DNA from: Acidobacteriota bacterium
GTDB taxonomy: Bacteria > Acidobacteriota > Blastocatellia > Pyrinomonadales > Pyrinomonadaceae
DNA length: 64,000 nucleotides
Assembly: GCA_003223935.1 (NCBI GenBank)
Contig: QHXQ01000042.1
Span: 40,962-104,961 of the forward strand
Direction of reading: 5' to 3'
Below are positions 44,501-53,004 of the stretch, one piece after another (the stretch's first letter is position 1; the number at the start of each line of letters is the position of its first letter). Under the pieces are notes generated by a model, which worked only from the letters and a program-made list of their open reading frames with translations, did no database searches and had not been told where the DNA came from. A program made the translations under genes and the position numbers.

Positions 44501-45951
44501 GGGCGGAACAACTCGAACGCCTCTTTGGTCTCGCGCGTCACCTCTTCGAGTCGCGCAACCGACTCTTGCGCGCGATCAATGATGTCCGTCACACGCCCGC
44601 CGCCCCAACGCGGGCGCACGCGGTCGAGCAACTTCGATGCCTGCTGCGCCGCCGCATGAACCATCGGCGTCGAGGTCTTAGCGAAGCGCGAAGGCGTGAC
44701 CGGCTTCGCCTCCATCCGGCCCGCGATCTCGTTGACGAGCTTGAACCCATCTTCCTTCTCGTGAAAATGTTTGCGTTTGTAGAGACCGACCAGCCCGACG
44801 ATGCGGCGCATGTCGTTCGGATTGCTGTCGCCTGTCGCCGCTTGATAGACGAGGCGCGGTTCTTGCGCAAGCGCTTCGGCCGTGACGCCCAACATCACCG
44901 CCGCGACTTGATCAACCGGCGTGATGTCTAGGATCAACTTGTCGTTAACGGGAATCTGCGTCTGTCCTTTGAGCGCGATGAAGATGAGCGGCGCGGTCGT
45001 CGTGAAGCCTTCGTTCCAACCGGGGAAGGGATAACTGATCGCAGACTCGACGATGCTGGGTCGCACAATCGCGCGCACCATGCCTTGCTCGGCCGCGACA
45101 AGTTGCTCGCCCAGACTCTTCGTGTACGTGTAGATGTTCGGCCAGCCCCACCACTCCGCGCGCTCGATGCCGAGATCGGTTAGACGTGTGCGCGTCCAGA
45201 CTTTGCGCTCGCGCGCAACAGCCAACCCCATCGCATCAAGATCATCGGGATCGCGTCCCTCTTCAATCAGACGTTTGCGCCCCTGCTCGCGGAAGCGCGC
45301 GGCTTGCAAAGCATCGCGCGCCTCGTCCTTCACACGCGCCGCCAGCTTCGCGCAATCCTTGATCTCCTGCTCGACATCGAACTCAACGTCCGGCAACTCG
45401 TCGCGGCGTGGGAAATAACCGAGCACCGGATCGCTCTCCCACACAGGCCCCGAACGATTGCCCGCGACGAAGCACGTCGAGACGTGCACGAGCGCCGGCC
45501 GCTTCATGCGCTTAACAAACGCAATGACGTTCTGCGTGCCGACGACGTTCGTTCTCAGTGCACTCTCAAGCGTCGGGTTGAAAGTGACGTTGCCCGCGCT
45601 GTTGATGACAATATCAATCTCGTCCGCGAGTTTCTGCGCTTCTTCTTCCGTGTAACCTAAATCCTTATCGCCGATGTCGCCGCCAACCACTTGCACTTTG
45701 TCGTGGATGAAACCCTCGAACGCGCTCCCGTAACGCTCGCGCAAAGGATCAAACGGCGGCGCGGTGATGACATGCTCCCAGAACCGCGTCTCCGACTCAG
45801 CCGCCGAGCGCGCCCGCACCGTCACATACACGCGCTCGATATTCGGAAAGCGATGGAGCAACATGCTCAGCGTCACCTTGCCGAGAAAGCCCGTGCTGCC
45901 GATCAAGAAAATCCGGCGACCTTGATAGATGTTTGTCGGCGACAGCTTCAT
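41506..45951 (-). CDS. Four-domain acyl reductase/AMP-ligase/ACP/acyltransferase (ElbD-like)
   Basis: 1481 residues. (1) A fatty-acyl reductase-type SDR (FLIGSTGFLGKVTLSML; YTYTKSLGEQLV). (2) An AMP-forming acyl ligase (FTSGTTGTPKGVMLSH near residue 720; ISGGSALNEQV; YTGDLGRLDDDGNLY). (3) An acyl carrier domain (LSDLGFDSLMYVELA, phosphopantetheine Ser near 1162). (4) A PlsC acyltransferase (VAANHASHLDTGLIK near 1270; IFPEGTRSLTG). This order resembles, as I recall it, ElbD of Myxococcus, required for alkyl ether lipids. Subdivision 4 acidobacteria contain ether-bound iso-diabolic acid, so that role is plausible here. It lies in a lipid-gene neighbourhood. Confidence 0.9.
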   Translation of the reverse strand: MKLSPTNIYQGRRIFLIGSTGFLGKVTLSMLLHRFPNIERVYVTVRARSAAESETRFWEHVITAPPFDPLRERYGSAFEGFIHDKVQVVGGDIGDKDLGYTEEEAQKLADEIDIVINSAGNVTFNPTLESALRTNVVGTQNVIAFVKRMKRPALVHVSTCFVAGNRSGPVWESDPVLGYFPRRDELPDVEFDVEQEIKDCAKLAARVKDEARDALQAARFREQGRKRLIEEGRDPDDLDAMGLAVARERKVWTRTRLTDLGIERAEWWGWPNIYTYTKSLGEQLVAAEQGMVRAIVRPSIVESAISYPFPGWNEGFTTTAPLIFIALKGQTQIPVNDKLILDITPVDQVAAVMLGVTAEALAQEPRLVYQAATGDSNPNDMRRIVGLVGLYKRKHFHEKEDGFKLVNEIAGRMEAKPVTPSRFAKTSTPMVHAAAQQASKLLDRVRPRWGGGRVTDIIDRAQESVARLEEVTRETKEAFELFRPFMVDNAYIFRADNVRSLFARFRKDEQHLLPWQPEKFDWYDYWMHVHFPGLKKWVFPQLEEDMRKQEKRVYTYRDLLELFETSTKRYATRVAMRIERDGQHEQYTYADLHELATRAAAFFAGAGVRPGDRVMLLSHNAPEWGMTYFGVLKAGAVCVPLDPESMTSEVVNFALASGASGVVISAEMDEKHPDLQERLLEEKLETTRIWHFDEVFALPPQEVEDERIALLPTRVQAQSVASLIFTSGTTGTPKGVMLSHKNFANMVSMLASVFDMTTSDGVLSVLPLHHTFEFSTGFLTPLSRGAQITYLPELTGEELARAIKNGHVTGMVGVPALWELLHRRIMNRLRERGEWVGQIADALMTANSWLRDNTPLNLGQIVFRPIHTGLGGRIRYLISGGSALNEQVKRDFHGLGFTILEGYGLTEASPVLTVTRPANKLNATSVGRAVPGVEVKIMDADESGIGEVVARGANVMLGYYNNEEATRAVLVNRWLYTGDLGRLDDDGNLYLVGRSKDIIVDTNGKNVYPDEIEELYANSPYIKELSVVGLPDGALGEKVACMVVPDYDYDIALARAEVKHKIEEHFKDVSSALPFFKRVKVLHFWDGELPRTATRKVKRREVVAAMQVLEQSMRRLPGAGLAEERTAKDPNANWLLDIVATVANRPRAEITLNTRLSDLGFDSLMYVELASAIEQAGGTLKSPDTLTEVRDLRELASVVSRQSSNEQERVEQHRAEARKEEDEIYIPSLVRTVGNKGLDVLQRAFYERILNMKCEGCTNVPVHTNFIVAANHASHLDTGLIKMALGEAGRDMVALAAADYFFDNKYKRAYMYNFTNTVPMERSGSLRKSLRHALSFLERGYNALIFPEGTRSLTGVMAEFKPVLGFLALTAHVGILPVYVYGTYEALPKGSNMLRGRDVGARVGRFLSAEELEAMTQGMPKSEGYRLIAAFVRHEIENLRDGTRHAFDATSLRRRWRAERRSTTHEEVSTTTEDEAVTTGD

Positions 45952-45954
45952 TGG

Positions 45955-46443
45955 TTAAAAAGTGAATTCGGTAAAAACAATCTCACGCTCCGCCTTCGCG
46001 CCAGCTTGTTTCAAGATATAAACGACCTCAGTCTGATGATTCTCTAATGCGCAATCCAGCGGTGTGCCGATATCATCTCGCGCATTGATATTCGCGCCAC
46101 TTTGTAAGAGCAGTCTGACGTTTTCGGCATATCCGCTACCCGCAGCACTATGCAGCGGCGTTGTGCCAAACTTGATCGTACTATTTACATCTGCGCCATG
46201 ATCTAGCAGCAGTCTGAGCGCATCGGGATTTCGACTGGAAGCTGCCCAATTGAGAGTCATGTTATTTGGCTTTGCCCCGAACGCCAGCCAGAGTTTCATT
46301 GCGCTTATATCACCCTTGAAGCTTGCCTGACAGAACTCAGCTTGAATAATGCTATTCGCTTTCTCGCGGAACCGGTCATGATCCACAGCTAGGATCGAAA
46401 TCCAAAGCGCGACAGTAAAGGCTAATAGTCGTTTGGGAGTCAT
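45955..46443 (-). CDS. Ankyrin repeat protein with N-terminal anchor
   Basis: 162 residues from ATG 46443. A hydrophobic N-terminal segment (RLLAFTVALWISILAV) is a signal anchor or uncleaved signal peptide. Three to four ankyrin repeats follow (NPDALRLLLDHGADVNS, GTTPLHSAAGSGYAENVRLLLQSGANINARD, GTPLDCALENHQTEVV). It is slightly more AT-rich than its neighbours. Ankyrin proteins mediate protein contacts; the partner is unknown. It ends four bases before the start of the four-domain lipid gene, in the same direction. Confidence 0.85.
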   Translation of the reverse strand: MTPKRLLAFTVALWISILAVDHDRFREKANSIIQAEFCQASFKGDISAMKLWLAFGAKPNNMTLNWAASSRNPDALRLLLDHGADVNSTIKFGTTPLHSAAGSGYAENVRLLLQSGANINARDDIGTPLDCALENHQTEVVYILKQAGAKAEREIVFTEFTF

Positions 46444-46481
46444 AATCAATGATAACTCACATTGGCACGAGAGGTGGCCAA

Positions 46482-48080
46482 CTATTCAACATCGCACAAT
46501 GCGATCACTGGTTGATGGAGCATCGTGATTTCGGCGGAGCGGCCCATGTAGCTGCGGGCCATGGCGATGGCTTCGGTCAGGTTGTCGGCGCGCTCCCAGC
46601 CCAGACGCTCAGGCACGTGTGCGTTCTCTGCACCGGCGGCGATGACGCGCCCGACGTGCTGGCGGCCGTTCTCGCCCCAGTACCACATGAAGAACGGGTG
46701 CGCGCCGTGATAGGCGTTGCCGCGCCGGTACATTTCGATGTAACTGGGATTGGTCGCAAACTCGCGCTCGTACTTGTCGCGCAAGTAAAAGGCGTCGCGC
46801 GATTCAGGCAGCAGGCGATTGAAGAACTCGATGTAAGAGGGATGGAAGTTGTGATCGAACTCGTCGTAGCAAGGGTGATGCAGGATGAGCACGCCGCCTT
46901 TTTTCAAGAGCGGACGGCTACGATAGAAGTTGAAGTGATACCCGAGCGCCATCACCTGCACCAAGATCGGATTCAGGATCGAATAGACGTTATAAGGCGA
47001 GATGTCCGGGATGCCCGTGATCAATATGTCGCACTGACTGTTAACAGGGATGGTGTACTGATCGAAATTCTTCTTTAGAATCTCTGCGTGCGCCGGCTCG
47101 GTCTTGCCCGCGTGACAGGCGATCACCTCGTAAGCCGCTGGCATGTTGTGCAGCATCTTGCGGCGCGCGGCGCGCGGGAGTTTCCCCATCGTCATGTGCA
47201 TCGCCTCGTACTTCATACGGTCGAAGGCAGAGAAGTCGTCTTCGTTCTTGAGCAGAAAATCGAGTTGCGAGCCGTAGATGCGATTGTTGAGCGCCGTCTC
47301 GATGTGGAAGACGTTGACGTGCTTGTCTAAGAGTTGGCCCAAACGCACGATCTTGTGATTCAACTCCGAGTGCGCCGGGTCCATGTAGCTGTTTGAATCG
47401 CGGATCGTCTGCGGCTCGTGGTGCGCGCGCAGCGATTCGTAGTCGCACAAGCCAACCGCGACCGACTTATGCCCGCCGTCCATCGGCGTGAGGTTGATGT
47501 TGCAATAGATGAGCAAGTCGCTTTCGGCGCAGCGTCGGTTGATGCGCAGAGGTTCGTGATGCTTCGTCTCGCCGAGCGTGACAAGTCCGTCTTCCCACTC
47601 GGCGTCGTGGTTGTAGTAGCGATCAGGATAGAACTCTTTGAAGATTTTATCGCCGACCATGCGCCGCATCTCCCACTCGGTCATCTTCCGGTGGAGACAG
47701 TTGGCGATGATGATGTGCACGTCGTCCACGCCGTAATCGGCGAGCATCTGCAAGACGATCTCAAGCATCGTCTGGCGCACGTCGGGCGTCTGCATCGGCG
47801 GGAGCGGCAGCGAGATGTCGTCCAAAGCAATCGTCACCTTCATGCCCGGCTCAAGCTGCGCGAACAAAGGATCGCAATCGTGCGGATGGTTCAAGGCGTA
47901 ACGGATCGCGGCGGCGCGATTCGGCAAACCCTTGATCGCAGGCTTCGGATAGATGACGCGCGTACCGATGGGCAAATCTTCGAGAATGAAATCCTCGCCC
48001 GAAGGGATGATGCGCGGCGCGCTGTCGCGGTCAATATAGACGACCGACTCGTGAATTTTGCGGCGTAGTTGTAGGCTCAT
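46482..48080 (-). CDS. LarA-like (DUF2088) protein
   Basis: 532 residues from ATG 48080. The N-terminal region contains [15 protein letters not shown] and [19 protein letters not shown], reminiscent of LarA (nickel-pincer lactate racemase), whose N-terminal domain is DUF2088. The protein is much longer than LarA and ends with a distinct domain ([20 protein letters not shown]). No larB/C/E cofactor genes are in the window, so nickel-pincer chemistry here is unproven. A longer frame to 48158 runs into a repeat. Confidence 0.75.
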   Translation of the reverse strand: MSLQLRRKIHESVVYIDRDSAPRIIPSGEDFILEDLPIGTRVIYPKPAIKGLPNRAAAIRYALNHPHDCDPLFAQLEPGMKVTIALDDISLPLPPMQTPDVRQTMLEIVLQMLADYGVDDVHIIIANCLHRKMTEWEMRRMVGDKIFKEFYPDRYYNHDAEWEDGLVTLGETKHHEPLRINRRCAESDLLIYCNINLTPMDGGHKSVAVGLCDYESLRAHHEPQTIRDSNSYMDPAHSELNHKIVRLGQLLDKHVNVFHIETALNNRIYGSQLDFLLKNEDDFSAFDRMKYEAMHMTMGKLPRAARRKMLHNMPAAYEVIACHAGKTEPAHAEILKKNFDQYTIPVNSQCDILITGIPDISPYNVYSILNPILVQVMALGYHFNFYRSRPLLKKGGVLILHHPCYDEFDHNFHPSYIEFFNRLLPESRDAFYLRDKYEREFATNPSYIEMYRRGNAYHGAHPFFMWYWGENGRQHVGRVIAAGAENAHVPERLGWERADNLTEAIAMARSYMGRSAEITMLHQPVIALCDVE

Positions 48081-48093
48081 AAGAACAGTGACA

Positions 48094-48166
48094 AGTGCCG
48101 AGTGACAAGTGACGAGTTGCAGACAAAGTTTCTTCACTTGGCACTCGTCACTTGTCACTCGGCACT
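48094..48166. repeat. Perfect 24-bp inverted repeat (AGTGACAAGTG phrase)
   Basis: Arm 48094-48117 is an exact inverted copy of 48143-48166, with a 25-base loop, between the prolyl oligopeptidase stop and the LarA-like start. Likely terminator or dispersed element. Confidence 0.9.
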
Positions 48167-48170
48167 GCTT

Positions 48171-50345
48171 TTATCCTTTCATCGCGGGCACGTTCATGTT
48201 GAGCGCGCGGACGAGGAAGCCCCAACGGTCTGAGACCTCTTCGATCTGTTTGGAGGTTGGTTTGCCTGCGCCATGCCCGGCTTTAGTCTCGATGCGGATC
48301 AAGATGGGCGCGGGGCCGGCCTGCGCGGCCTGCATCGTCGCGGCGAACTTGAAGCTGTGACCGGGCCAGACGCGGTCATCGTGATCGGCTGTTGTGATCA
48401 ACGTGGGCGGGTAGCTCATGCCCGGTTTGATGTTGTGGAGCGGCGAGTAGGCGCGGATGTATTTGAAATCTTCGGGGTTGTCGGGCGAGCCGTACTCGGT
48501 CTGCCATGCTGCGCCGATGGTGAACTTGTGGAAGCGCAGCATGTCCATGACGCCGACGGCGGGCAGGGCCGCGCCGAAGAGTTCGGGGCGTTGGGTCATC
48601 ACCGCGCCGATGAGCAAGCCGCCGTTTGAGCCGCCTTGTATGGCGAGCTTGGGCGTGGACGTGTACTTGTTCGCGATCAACCACTCGGCGGCGGCGATGA
48701 AATCATCAAACACGTTCTGCTTCTTCGCCTTCATGCCCGCCTCGTGCCACTCCTTGCCGTATTCGCTGCCGCCGCGCAGATTCGCCAAAGCATAGACGCC
48801 GCCCATCTCCATCCAGACGAGATTCGAGACCGAAAAGGCGGGCGTCTCGGCGATGTCAAAGCCGCCATAGGCGTAGAGCAAGGTCGGGTTCTGCCCGTCG
48901 AGCTTCAAGCCCTTCTTGTGCGTGATGAACATGGGCACGCGCGTGCCGTCCTTGCTCGTGTAGAAGACCTGCTTCGTTTCGTATTCCGCCGGGTTGAAGT
49001 CAACTTTGGGTTGCCGGAAGATAGTGCTCTTGCCGGTCGTTAGATCGAGCCGGTAGATCGTCGAAGGGACGGTGAAACTGGTGAAGGAATAGAACGTCTC
49101 TTTGTCTTTCTGTCGCCCGTTGAAGCCGCCGACTGCGCCGATGCCGGGCAGTTGTAGCTCGCGCACAAGCTGACCACGCGGATCGTAAATCTTGACCTGC
49201 GCGTGCGCGTCCTTGAGATAGGACGCGATGAATTGATTGTTGATGAAGCTGACACTGTCGAGCGTCTCTTTGGCTTCGGGCACGACCGTCTTCCAGTTCT
49301 TCTGTTCAGGCGCGCGCGTGTCAATCGCGATGACGCGCTTGTGCGGCGCATCGCGGTCGGTGTGGAAGTAGAAGATGGGGCCGTCGTTGCCGACGAAGTA
49401 TTGCGCCACGCCCGCGTCGTCGAGTAGATGAACGACCGGCGCGTCTTTCATCGTCAGGTCTTTGTAGTAGATACGATCCTCTGCGCTCGCGCCGGGGTCG
49501 CCTTGAATGATCAAGTAGCGCCCGTCGTCTGTGACCTGCGCGTTAATCGTGCCCTCTTTAAGTGCTTCGGGGGCCACGAGGATAAGTTGATCTTCAGCCT
49601 GCGCCATACCCAGACGGTGATAATAAAGCTTGTGATACTGATTGGCTGCGGCTAGTGTGCTGCCCCCTTTCGGCTCGTCATAGCGACTGTAAAAGAAGCC
49701 TTTGCCGTCCGCCGTCCAAGACGCGCCGGAGAACTTAACCCACTTGATCACGTCTGACGTATCTTGGCCAGTCTCAACATCGCGCACGTGCCATTCATTC
49801 CAATCTGAGCCGGAAGCCGCGAGACCATAAGCCATCAACTTGCCGTCGTTGCTGATGCTCGTGCCGGCGAGCGCGACCGTGCCGTCAGTCGAGAGCTTGT
49901 TCGGATCGAGCAACACACGCGGGGCAGCGTCGAGTTTATCCGCCGTGTAGAGCACGGACTGATTTTGCAAGCCGTCGTTCTTTGTGTAGAAGTAGCGCCC
50001 GCCCTCTTTGAACGGCACGCCGTAGCGTTCATAGTTCCAGAGTTTCGTCAGGCGCGTCTTGATCGCGGCGCGTTCGGGAATCTGATTCAGATAATCAAAG
50101 GTCAGCTTGTTCTCGGCTTCGACCCAAGATTTTGTCTCGGGCGAGTCGAGGTCTTCGAGCCAGCGATAAGGGTCGGCCACTTTCGTGCCGTTGAAGTCAT
50201 CAACCACTTCGGTTTTGTGTGCGACCGGATAAGCAAGCTTACTCGCGTTCGCGCCGGAGAGGGAACTGACCGCGCTCTGGCCGGCAACGATGGCTGCGAG
50301 CGTTAGCACGCCAACGGCAGAAGAGAATGATTTGATGTAACGCAT
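48171..50345 (-). CDS. Prolyl oligopeptidase family peptidase (S9A)
   Basis: 724 residues with a signal peptide (AVGVLTLAAIVAGQSAVS). It has an N-terminal beta-propeller entry KVADPYRWLEDLDSPETKSWV, the canonical S9A opening. The catalytic domain has GGSNGGLLIGAVMTQRPELF (nucleophile Ser), ADHDDRVWPGHSFKFAA (Asp) and ETKAGHGAGKPTSKQIEE (His). It cleaves short peptides after proline, here probably in the periplasm. Monocistronic. Confidence 0.95.
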   Translation of the reverse strand: MRYIKSFSSAVGVLTLAAIVAGQSAVSSLSGANASKLAYPVAHKTEVVDDFNGTKVADPYRWLEDLDSPETKSWVEAENKLTFDYLNQIPERAAIKTRLTKLWNYERYGVPFKEGGRYFYTKNDGLQNQSVLYTADKLDAAPRVLLDPNKLSTDGTVALAGTSISNDGKLMAYGLAASGSDWNEWHVRDVETGQDTSDVIKWVKFSGASWTADGKGFFYSRYDEPKGGSTLAAANQYHKLYYHRLGMAQAEDQLILVAPEALKEGTINAQVTDDGRYLIIQGDPGASAEDRIYYKDLTMKDAPVVHLLDDAGVAQYFVGNDGPIFYFHTDRDAPHKRVIAIDTRAPEQKNWKTVVPEAKETLDSVSFINNQFIASYLKDAHAQVKIYDPRGQLVRELQLPGIGAVGGFNGRQKDKETFYSFTSFTVPSTIYRLDLTTGKSTIFRQPKVDFNPAEYETKQVFYTSKDGTRVPMFITHKKGLKLDGQNPTLLYAYGGFDIAETPAFSVSNLVWMEMGGVYALANLRGGSEYGKEWHEAGMKAKKQNVFDDFIAAAEWLIANKYTSTPKLAIQGGSNGGLLIGAVMTQRPELFGAALPAVGVMDMLRFHKFTIGAAWQTEYGSPDNPEDFKYIRAYSPLHNIKPGMSYPPTLITTADHDDRVWPGHSFKFAATMQAAQAGPAPILIRIETKAGHGAGKPTSKQIEEVSDRWGFLVRALNMNVPAMKG

Positions 50346-50386
50346 CTGCTTAACTCCTCAAGTTTCAATGTGGTGTTTGATGTGCT

Positions 50387-50465
50387 GAGATATTAACCAC
50401 GAAATCACACGAAATAGTTTAACTCTTATTTGTGTTGTTTCGTGTGATTTCGTGGTTAATATCTC
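50387..50465. repeat. Perfect 28-bp inverted repeat (AACCACGAAATCACACGAAA phrase)
   Basis: Arms 50387-50414 and 50438-50465 are exact inverted copies with a 23-base loop. The element is just upstream of the prolyl oligopeptidase start and downstream of the HAD gene. Similar words are scattered in many bacterial genomes, to my recollection. Confidence 0.92.
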
Positions 50466-50530
50466 ATTGCCTAAAGTACACGAACAAGCAGGCGAAAAGA
50501 TAAATATCTGACCGTCGCGCCTGCTCCGCC

Positions 50531-51193
50531 TCACTTCAAATTGAGTATCGGCCAATCGTGATGCAGCGCCGTCTGGCGCAGACGCATGTCAGGATTGACC
50601 GCCGCCGGATGGCCGACAATCGAGAGCATCGGCAGATCGCTCATGCTGTCAGAATAAGCGTAAGACTCGCTCAGACTGATCCCTTCGCGCTCGGCGAAGA
50701 TGCGAATCCAACTTGCTTTGGTCGCGGCGGCGAGCACAGGCGGCAGGAGCCGGCCCGTCGCCACGCCGTTGACGAACTCAAGCCGGTTGGCCGCGAAGTC
50801 TTTGATGCCCAGATAAGCCATCAACGGGTTGACCGACATATCGAGCGCGCCGGTGACGACCACTTGACGAAGACCCAACTTGCGCGATTGCTCGATCAAC
50901 TCGAACGCGCCGGGGAAGACCGCAGGCTTCAGTACGTTCTCAAACAGTTCGTCAGCGAAGAAGCGCAGGCGGTCTTCGGTCTCGCCCTTGTAGCGTTTGA
51001 AAAAAAGTTCGTTGAAGACGTTGCGGCTATATTGATCCGTGATGGCAAAGAGCGGCAGGCTCATCACGGTCGCAGCCGATTTCGTCAGACTACGCCACAA
51101 CCCTTGTTGATTGCGCGCATAAAAGCCGAGCGTGTGCACCAGATTGGTGCTCACGAGCGTGCCTTCAAGATCGTAGAAAGCGGCGGCTGTCAG
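50531..51193 (-). CDS. HAD-IB family hydrolase, likely CTG start
   Basis: About 220 residues when started at CTG 51193, with GGAGG five bases upstream (51199-51203). Motif I is AFYDLEGTLVSTN, so the second catalytic aspartate of the usual DxD is glutamate. Motif II is VVVTGALD; motif IV is YSDSMSDLPML. SerB/HAD-IB phosphatase fold, acting on a small phosphorylated metabolite or lipid. A TTG at 51247 in the same frame is an alternative but has no ribosome site. Confidence 0.85.
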   Translation of the reverse strand: MTAAAFYDLEGTLVSTNLVHTLGFYARNQQGLWRSLTKSAATVMSLPLFAITDQYSRNVFNELFFKRYKGETEDRLRFFADELFENVLKPAVFPGAFELIEQSRKLGLRQVVVTGALDMSVNPLMAYLGIKDFAANRLEFVNGVATGRLLPPVLAAATKASWIRIFAEREGISLSESYAYSDSMSDLPMLSIVGHPAAVNPDMRLRQTALHHDWPILNLK

Positions 51194-51396
51194 ACTCTCC
51201 TCCCGAAAAGCTTGTCTCTTAACAAGTCGCGCCCGCGCGCAAGTCAAACGAATAAAGTGTGCCAGCTAAAAATGTGCGGGGCAAAAATATACCCTATTCC
51301 CGCGCGTTTGGGTAAGCTAACGGGGGCGCTCCGACCGCTTGACAAAGCGCGCGTGGCTGACCCGAAACTGCCAAGCAAACATTTCGGAGGTCGTCT

Positions 51397-51609
51397 GTGA
51401 GCCAACCCAAATGTTCCTGCGCCGCGTTCGAGCGATTGGAAGGCGCGAGCGTGCCCGCGTACATCAACGCATTTCTCGAACCGGCAGACCGCCGCGACCA
51501 GACACAAAAGAACCGCTTCCTTTGCCGCGTCTGCGGACGCATCTGGGAGCGGCACGCGCCCGACGACCAACACGCGCGCCCGTCGCTTGTGCGTTTGCCC
51601 AATGAATAG
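51397..51609 (+). CDS. Small zinc-ribbon protein
   Basis: 70 residues from GTG 51397, with GGAGGT six bases upstream. It has CSC near the N-terminus and CRVCGRIWE later, four cysteines that could bind one zinc. Too short for an enzyme; a nucleic-acid-binding or regulatory role is possible. It is divergent from the HAD gene and convergent with the receiver-domain gene. The strong ribosome site makes it a real gene despite its size. Confidence 0.75.
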   Translation: MSQPKCSCAAFERLEGASVPAYINAFLEPADRRDQTQKNRFLCRVCGRIWERHAPDDQHARPSLVRLPNE

Positions 51610-51612
51610 AGA

Positions 51613-51993
51613 TTAAAACTTTAGTCGGTTTTCCAGTTGATGAAACGGAATACATTCGGCATCGCGCCCGGCATCCTGTAACAACAGACGCATACGCACC
51701 GCGCCGGAATAGTTGAGCGAGTGAATGATGATGAGCGCATCGCGTTGGCGGTCGGGATGCGCGGCGAGCCAAACGGCGATCGCGTAGCCGGTGCGCTCGT
51801 CGTCCGGCTCGTCGGAAAAATAATGCTCCTCGCTCAGATCATGATCGAGCAGAATGGCCTCATACTCACGCTCATCGAGCCACGCCACAGCCTCGCGCAC
51901 GTCGCACGTCACATCCAACTCATAACCAGCCAGCCGCGCCCGAAACCATTCGCAGCGCGATTCGTCGTCTTCGACTAATAAAATGCGGAGCAT
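51613..51993 (-). CDS. Receiver-like cREC domain protein
   Basis: 126 residues, a receiver fold: RILLVEDDESRCEWFRARL, EAILLDHDLS (the phospho-accepting Asp of motif LDHD), and the distinctive IIIHSLNYSGAVRMRLLL and C-terminal PFHQL. The HSLN-x-x-GA-x-x-M signature matches the cyclic-phosphate-processing receiver family (cREC), often without a histidine-kinase partner. It has no output domain. Function in vivo unknown. Confidence 0.85.
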   Translation of the reverse strand: MLRILLVEDDESRCEWFRARLAGYELDVTCDVREAVAWLDEREYEAILLDHDLSEEHYFSDEPDDERTGYAIAVWLAAHPDRQRDALIIIHSLNYSGAVRMRLLLQDAGRDAECIPFHQLENRLKF

Positions 51994-52004
51994 GATTAGC
52001 TCTC

Positions 52005-52105
52005 AGCGAGCAGCCATCAGCTTTGCTCTTGGTGCTTAAGTCTCTGCGAGCTTAATGATACAAGCCGTGGATCAGCCAATCGCTGAAAGCTGATGGCTGA
52101 CCGCT
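52005..52105. repeat. 20-bp imperfect inverted repeat (GCTGATGGCTGACCGCTG phrase)
   Basis: Arms 52005-52024 and 52086-52105 match at 18 of 20 positions as inverted copies, with a 61-base loop. It fills the divergent gap between the cREC gene and xthA, so it overlaps their promoters rather than acting as a simple terminator. Confidence 0.75.
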
Positions 52106-52134
52106 GACCGCTTCTTACTGTAATATGTTTCCAA

Positions 52135-52902
52135 GTGAAACTGGCAACGTGGAACGTAAATTCGGTGCTGGCGCGGCTGCCGCTGGTTGAACGTTGGCTC
52201 GCCTTAGCGCGCCCCGACGTGCTCTGTTTGCAGGAGACGAAGTGCGCCGACGAGAAATTTCCGGCGGCGGCGTTTGCTGCATTAGGTTATCAGTCGGTCG
52301 TGTACGGCCAGCCGACCTACAACGGCGTAGCTATCGTCGCACGTCTGCCCGTGTCGGATGTGCGGCGCGGTTTCGGCGATACGGAAGAGACAGCGCACGC
52401 GCGTCTGTTGGCGGGCACGGTCGGCGGCGTACGTGTCGTCAACGTCTATGTGCCGAACGGGCAGGCGGTCGGGACGGAGAAGTATCAGTTCAAACTCGGA
52501 TGGCTGCGGCGGCTGCAAGAATATTTCGACGAGCATCATTGGACGGACGACGACGTGTTGCTGTGCGGCGACTTCAACGTTGCGCCGGAAGACCGCGACG
52601 TGCACGACCCGCAACTCTGGCGCGGGCGCATACTCTTCAGCGAACCGGAGAAGCGCGCGCTCGCTGAAGTCAAAGCTTGGGGCTTCGTTGATGCGTTCCG
52701 CGAACACGTCGCGGCGGGCGGTCATTATTCTTGGTGGGACTATCGCGCGGCCGGCTTTCGGCGCAACGCGGGCCTGCGCATAGATCACGTTTGGGTCTCG
52801 TCGCCGCTCGCCGAACGTTGCACCAAAGCTTGGATCGACAGAGAGCCGCGCGGCTGGGAGCGACCGTCGGATCACACGCCGGTCGTCGCGGAGTTCAAAT
52901 GA
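52135..52902 (+). CDS. xthA: Exodeoxyribonuclease III
   Basis: 255 residues from GTG 52135. ExoIII/APE family motifs: TWNVNSVLARLP, LQETKCADEKFP (metal-binding Glu), VYVPNGQAVGTEKYQFKL, GDFNVAPEDRDVHDPQ, DYRAAGFRRNAGLRIDHV and SDHTPVVAE (catalytic Asp-His). It cleaves at abasic sites and degrades one strand of duplex DNA, in base-excision repair. Confidence 0.96.
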   Translation: MKLATWNVNSVLARLPLVERWLALARPDVLCLQETKCADEKFPAAAFAALGYQSVVYGQPTYNGVAIVARLPVSDVRRGFGDTEETAHARLLAGTVGGVRVVNVYVPNGQAVGTEKYQFKLGWLRRLQEYFDEHHWTDDDVLLCGDFNVAPEDRDVHDPQLWRGRILFSEPEKRALAEVKAWGFVDAFREHVAAGGHYSWWDYRAAGFRRNAGLRIDHVWVSSPLAERCTKAWIDREPRGWERPSDHTPVVAEFK

Positions 52903-52983
52903 AGTTCAAGGTTCAAAGTTTAAGGTTTAAGGTTGAATCATGATCTTTTGAAGCTTGTGGATTGAGCATTGAACCTTGAACTT
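52902..52983. repeat. 15-bp perfect inverted repeat (AAGTTCAAGGTTCAA phrase)
   Basis: Arms 52902-52916 and 52969-52983 are exact inverted copies; the left arm starts at the xthA stop. Further TTTAAGG words lie in the loop. Likely the xthA terminator. Confidence 0.85.
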
Positions 52984-53004
52984 TGATCTGTACAGGGGGT
53001 GATT

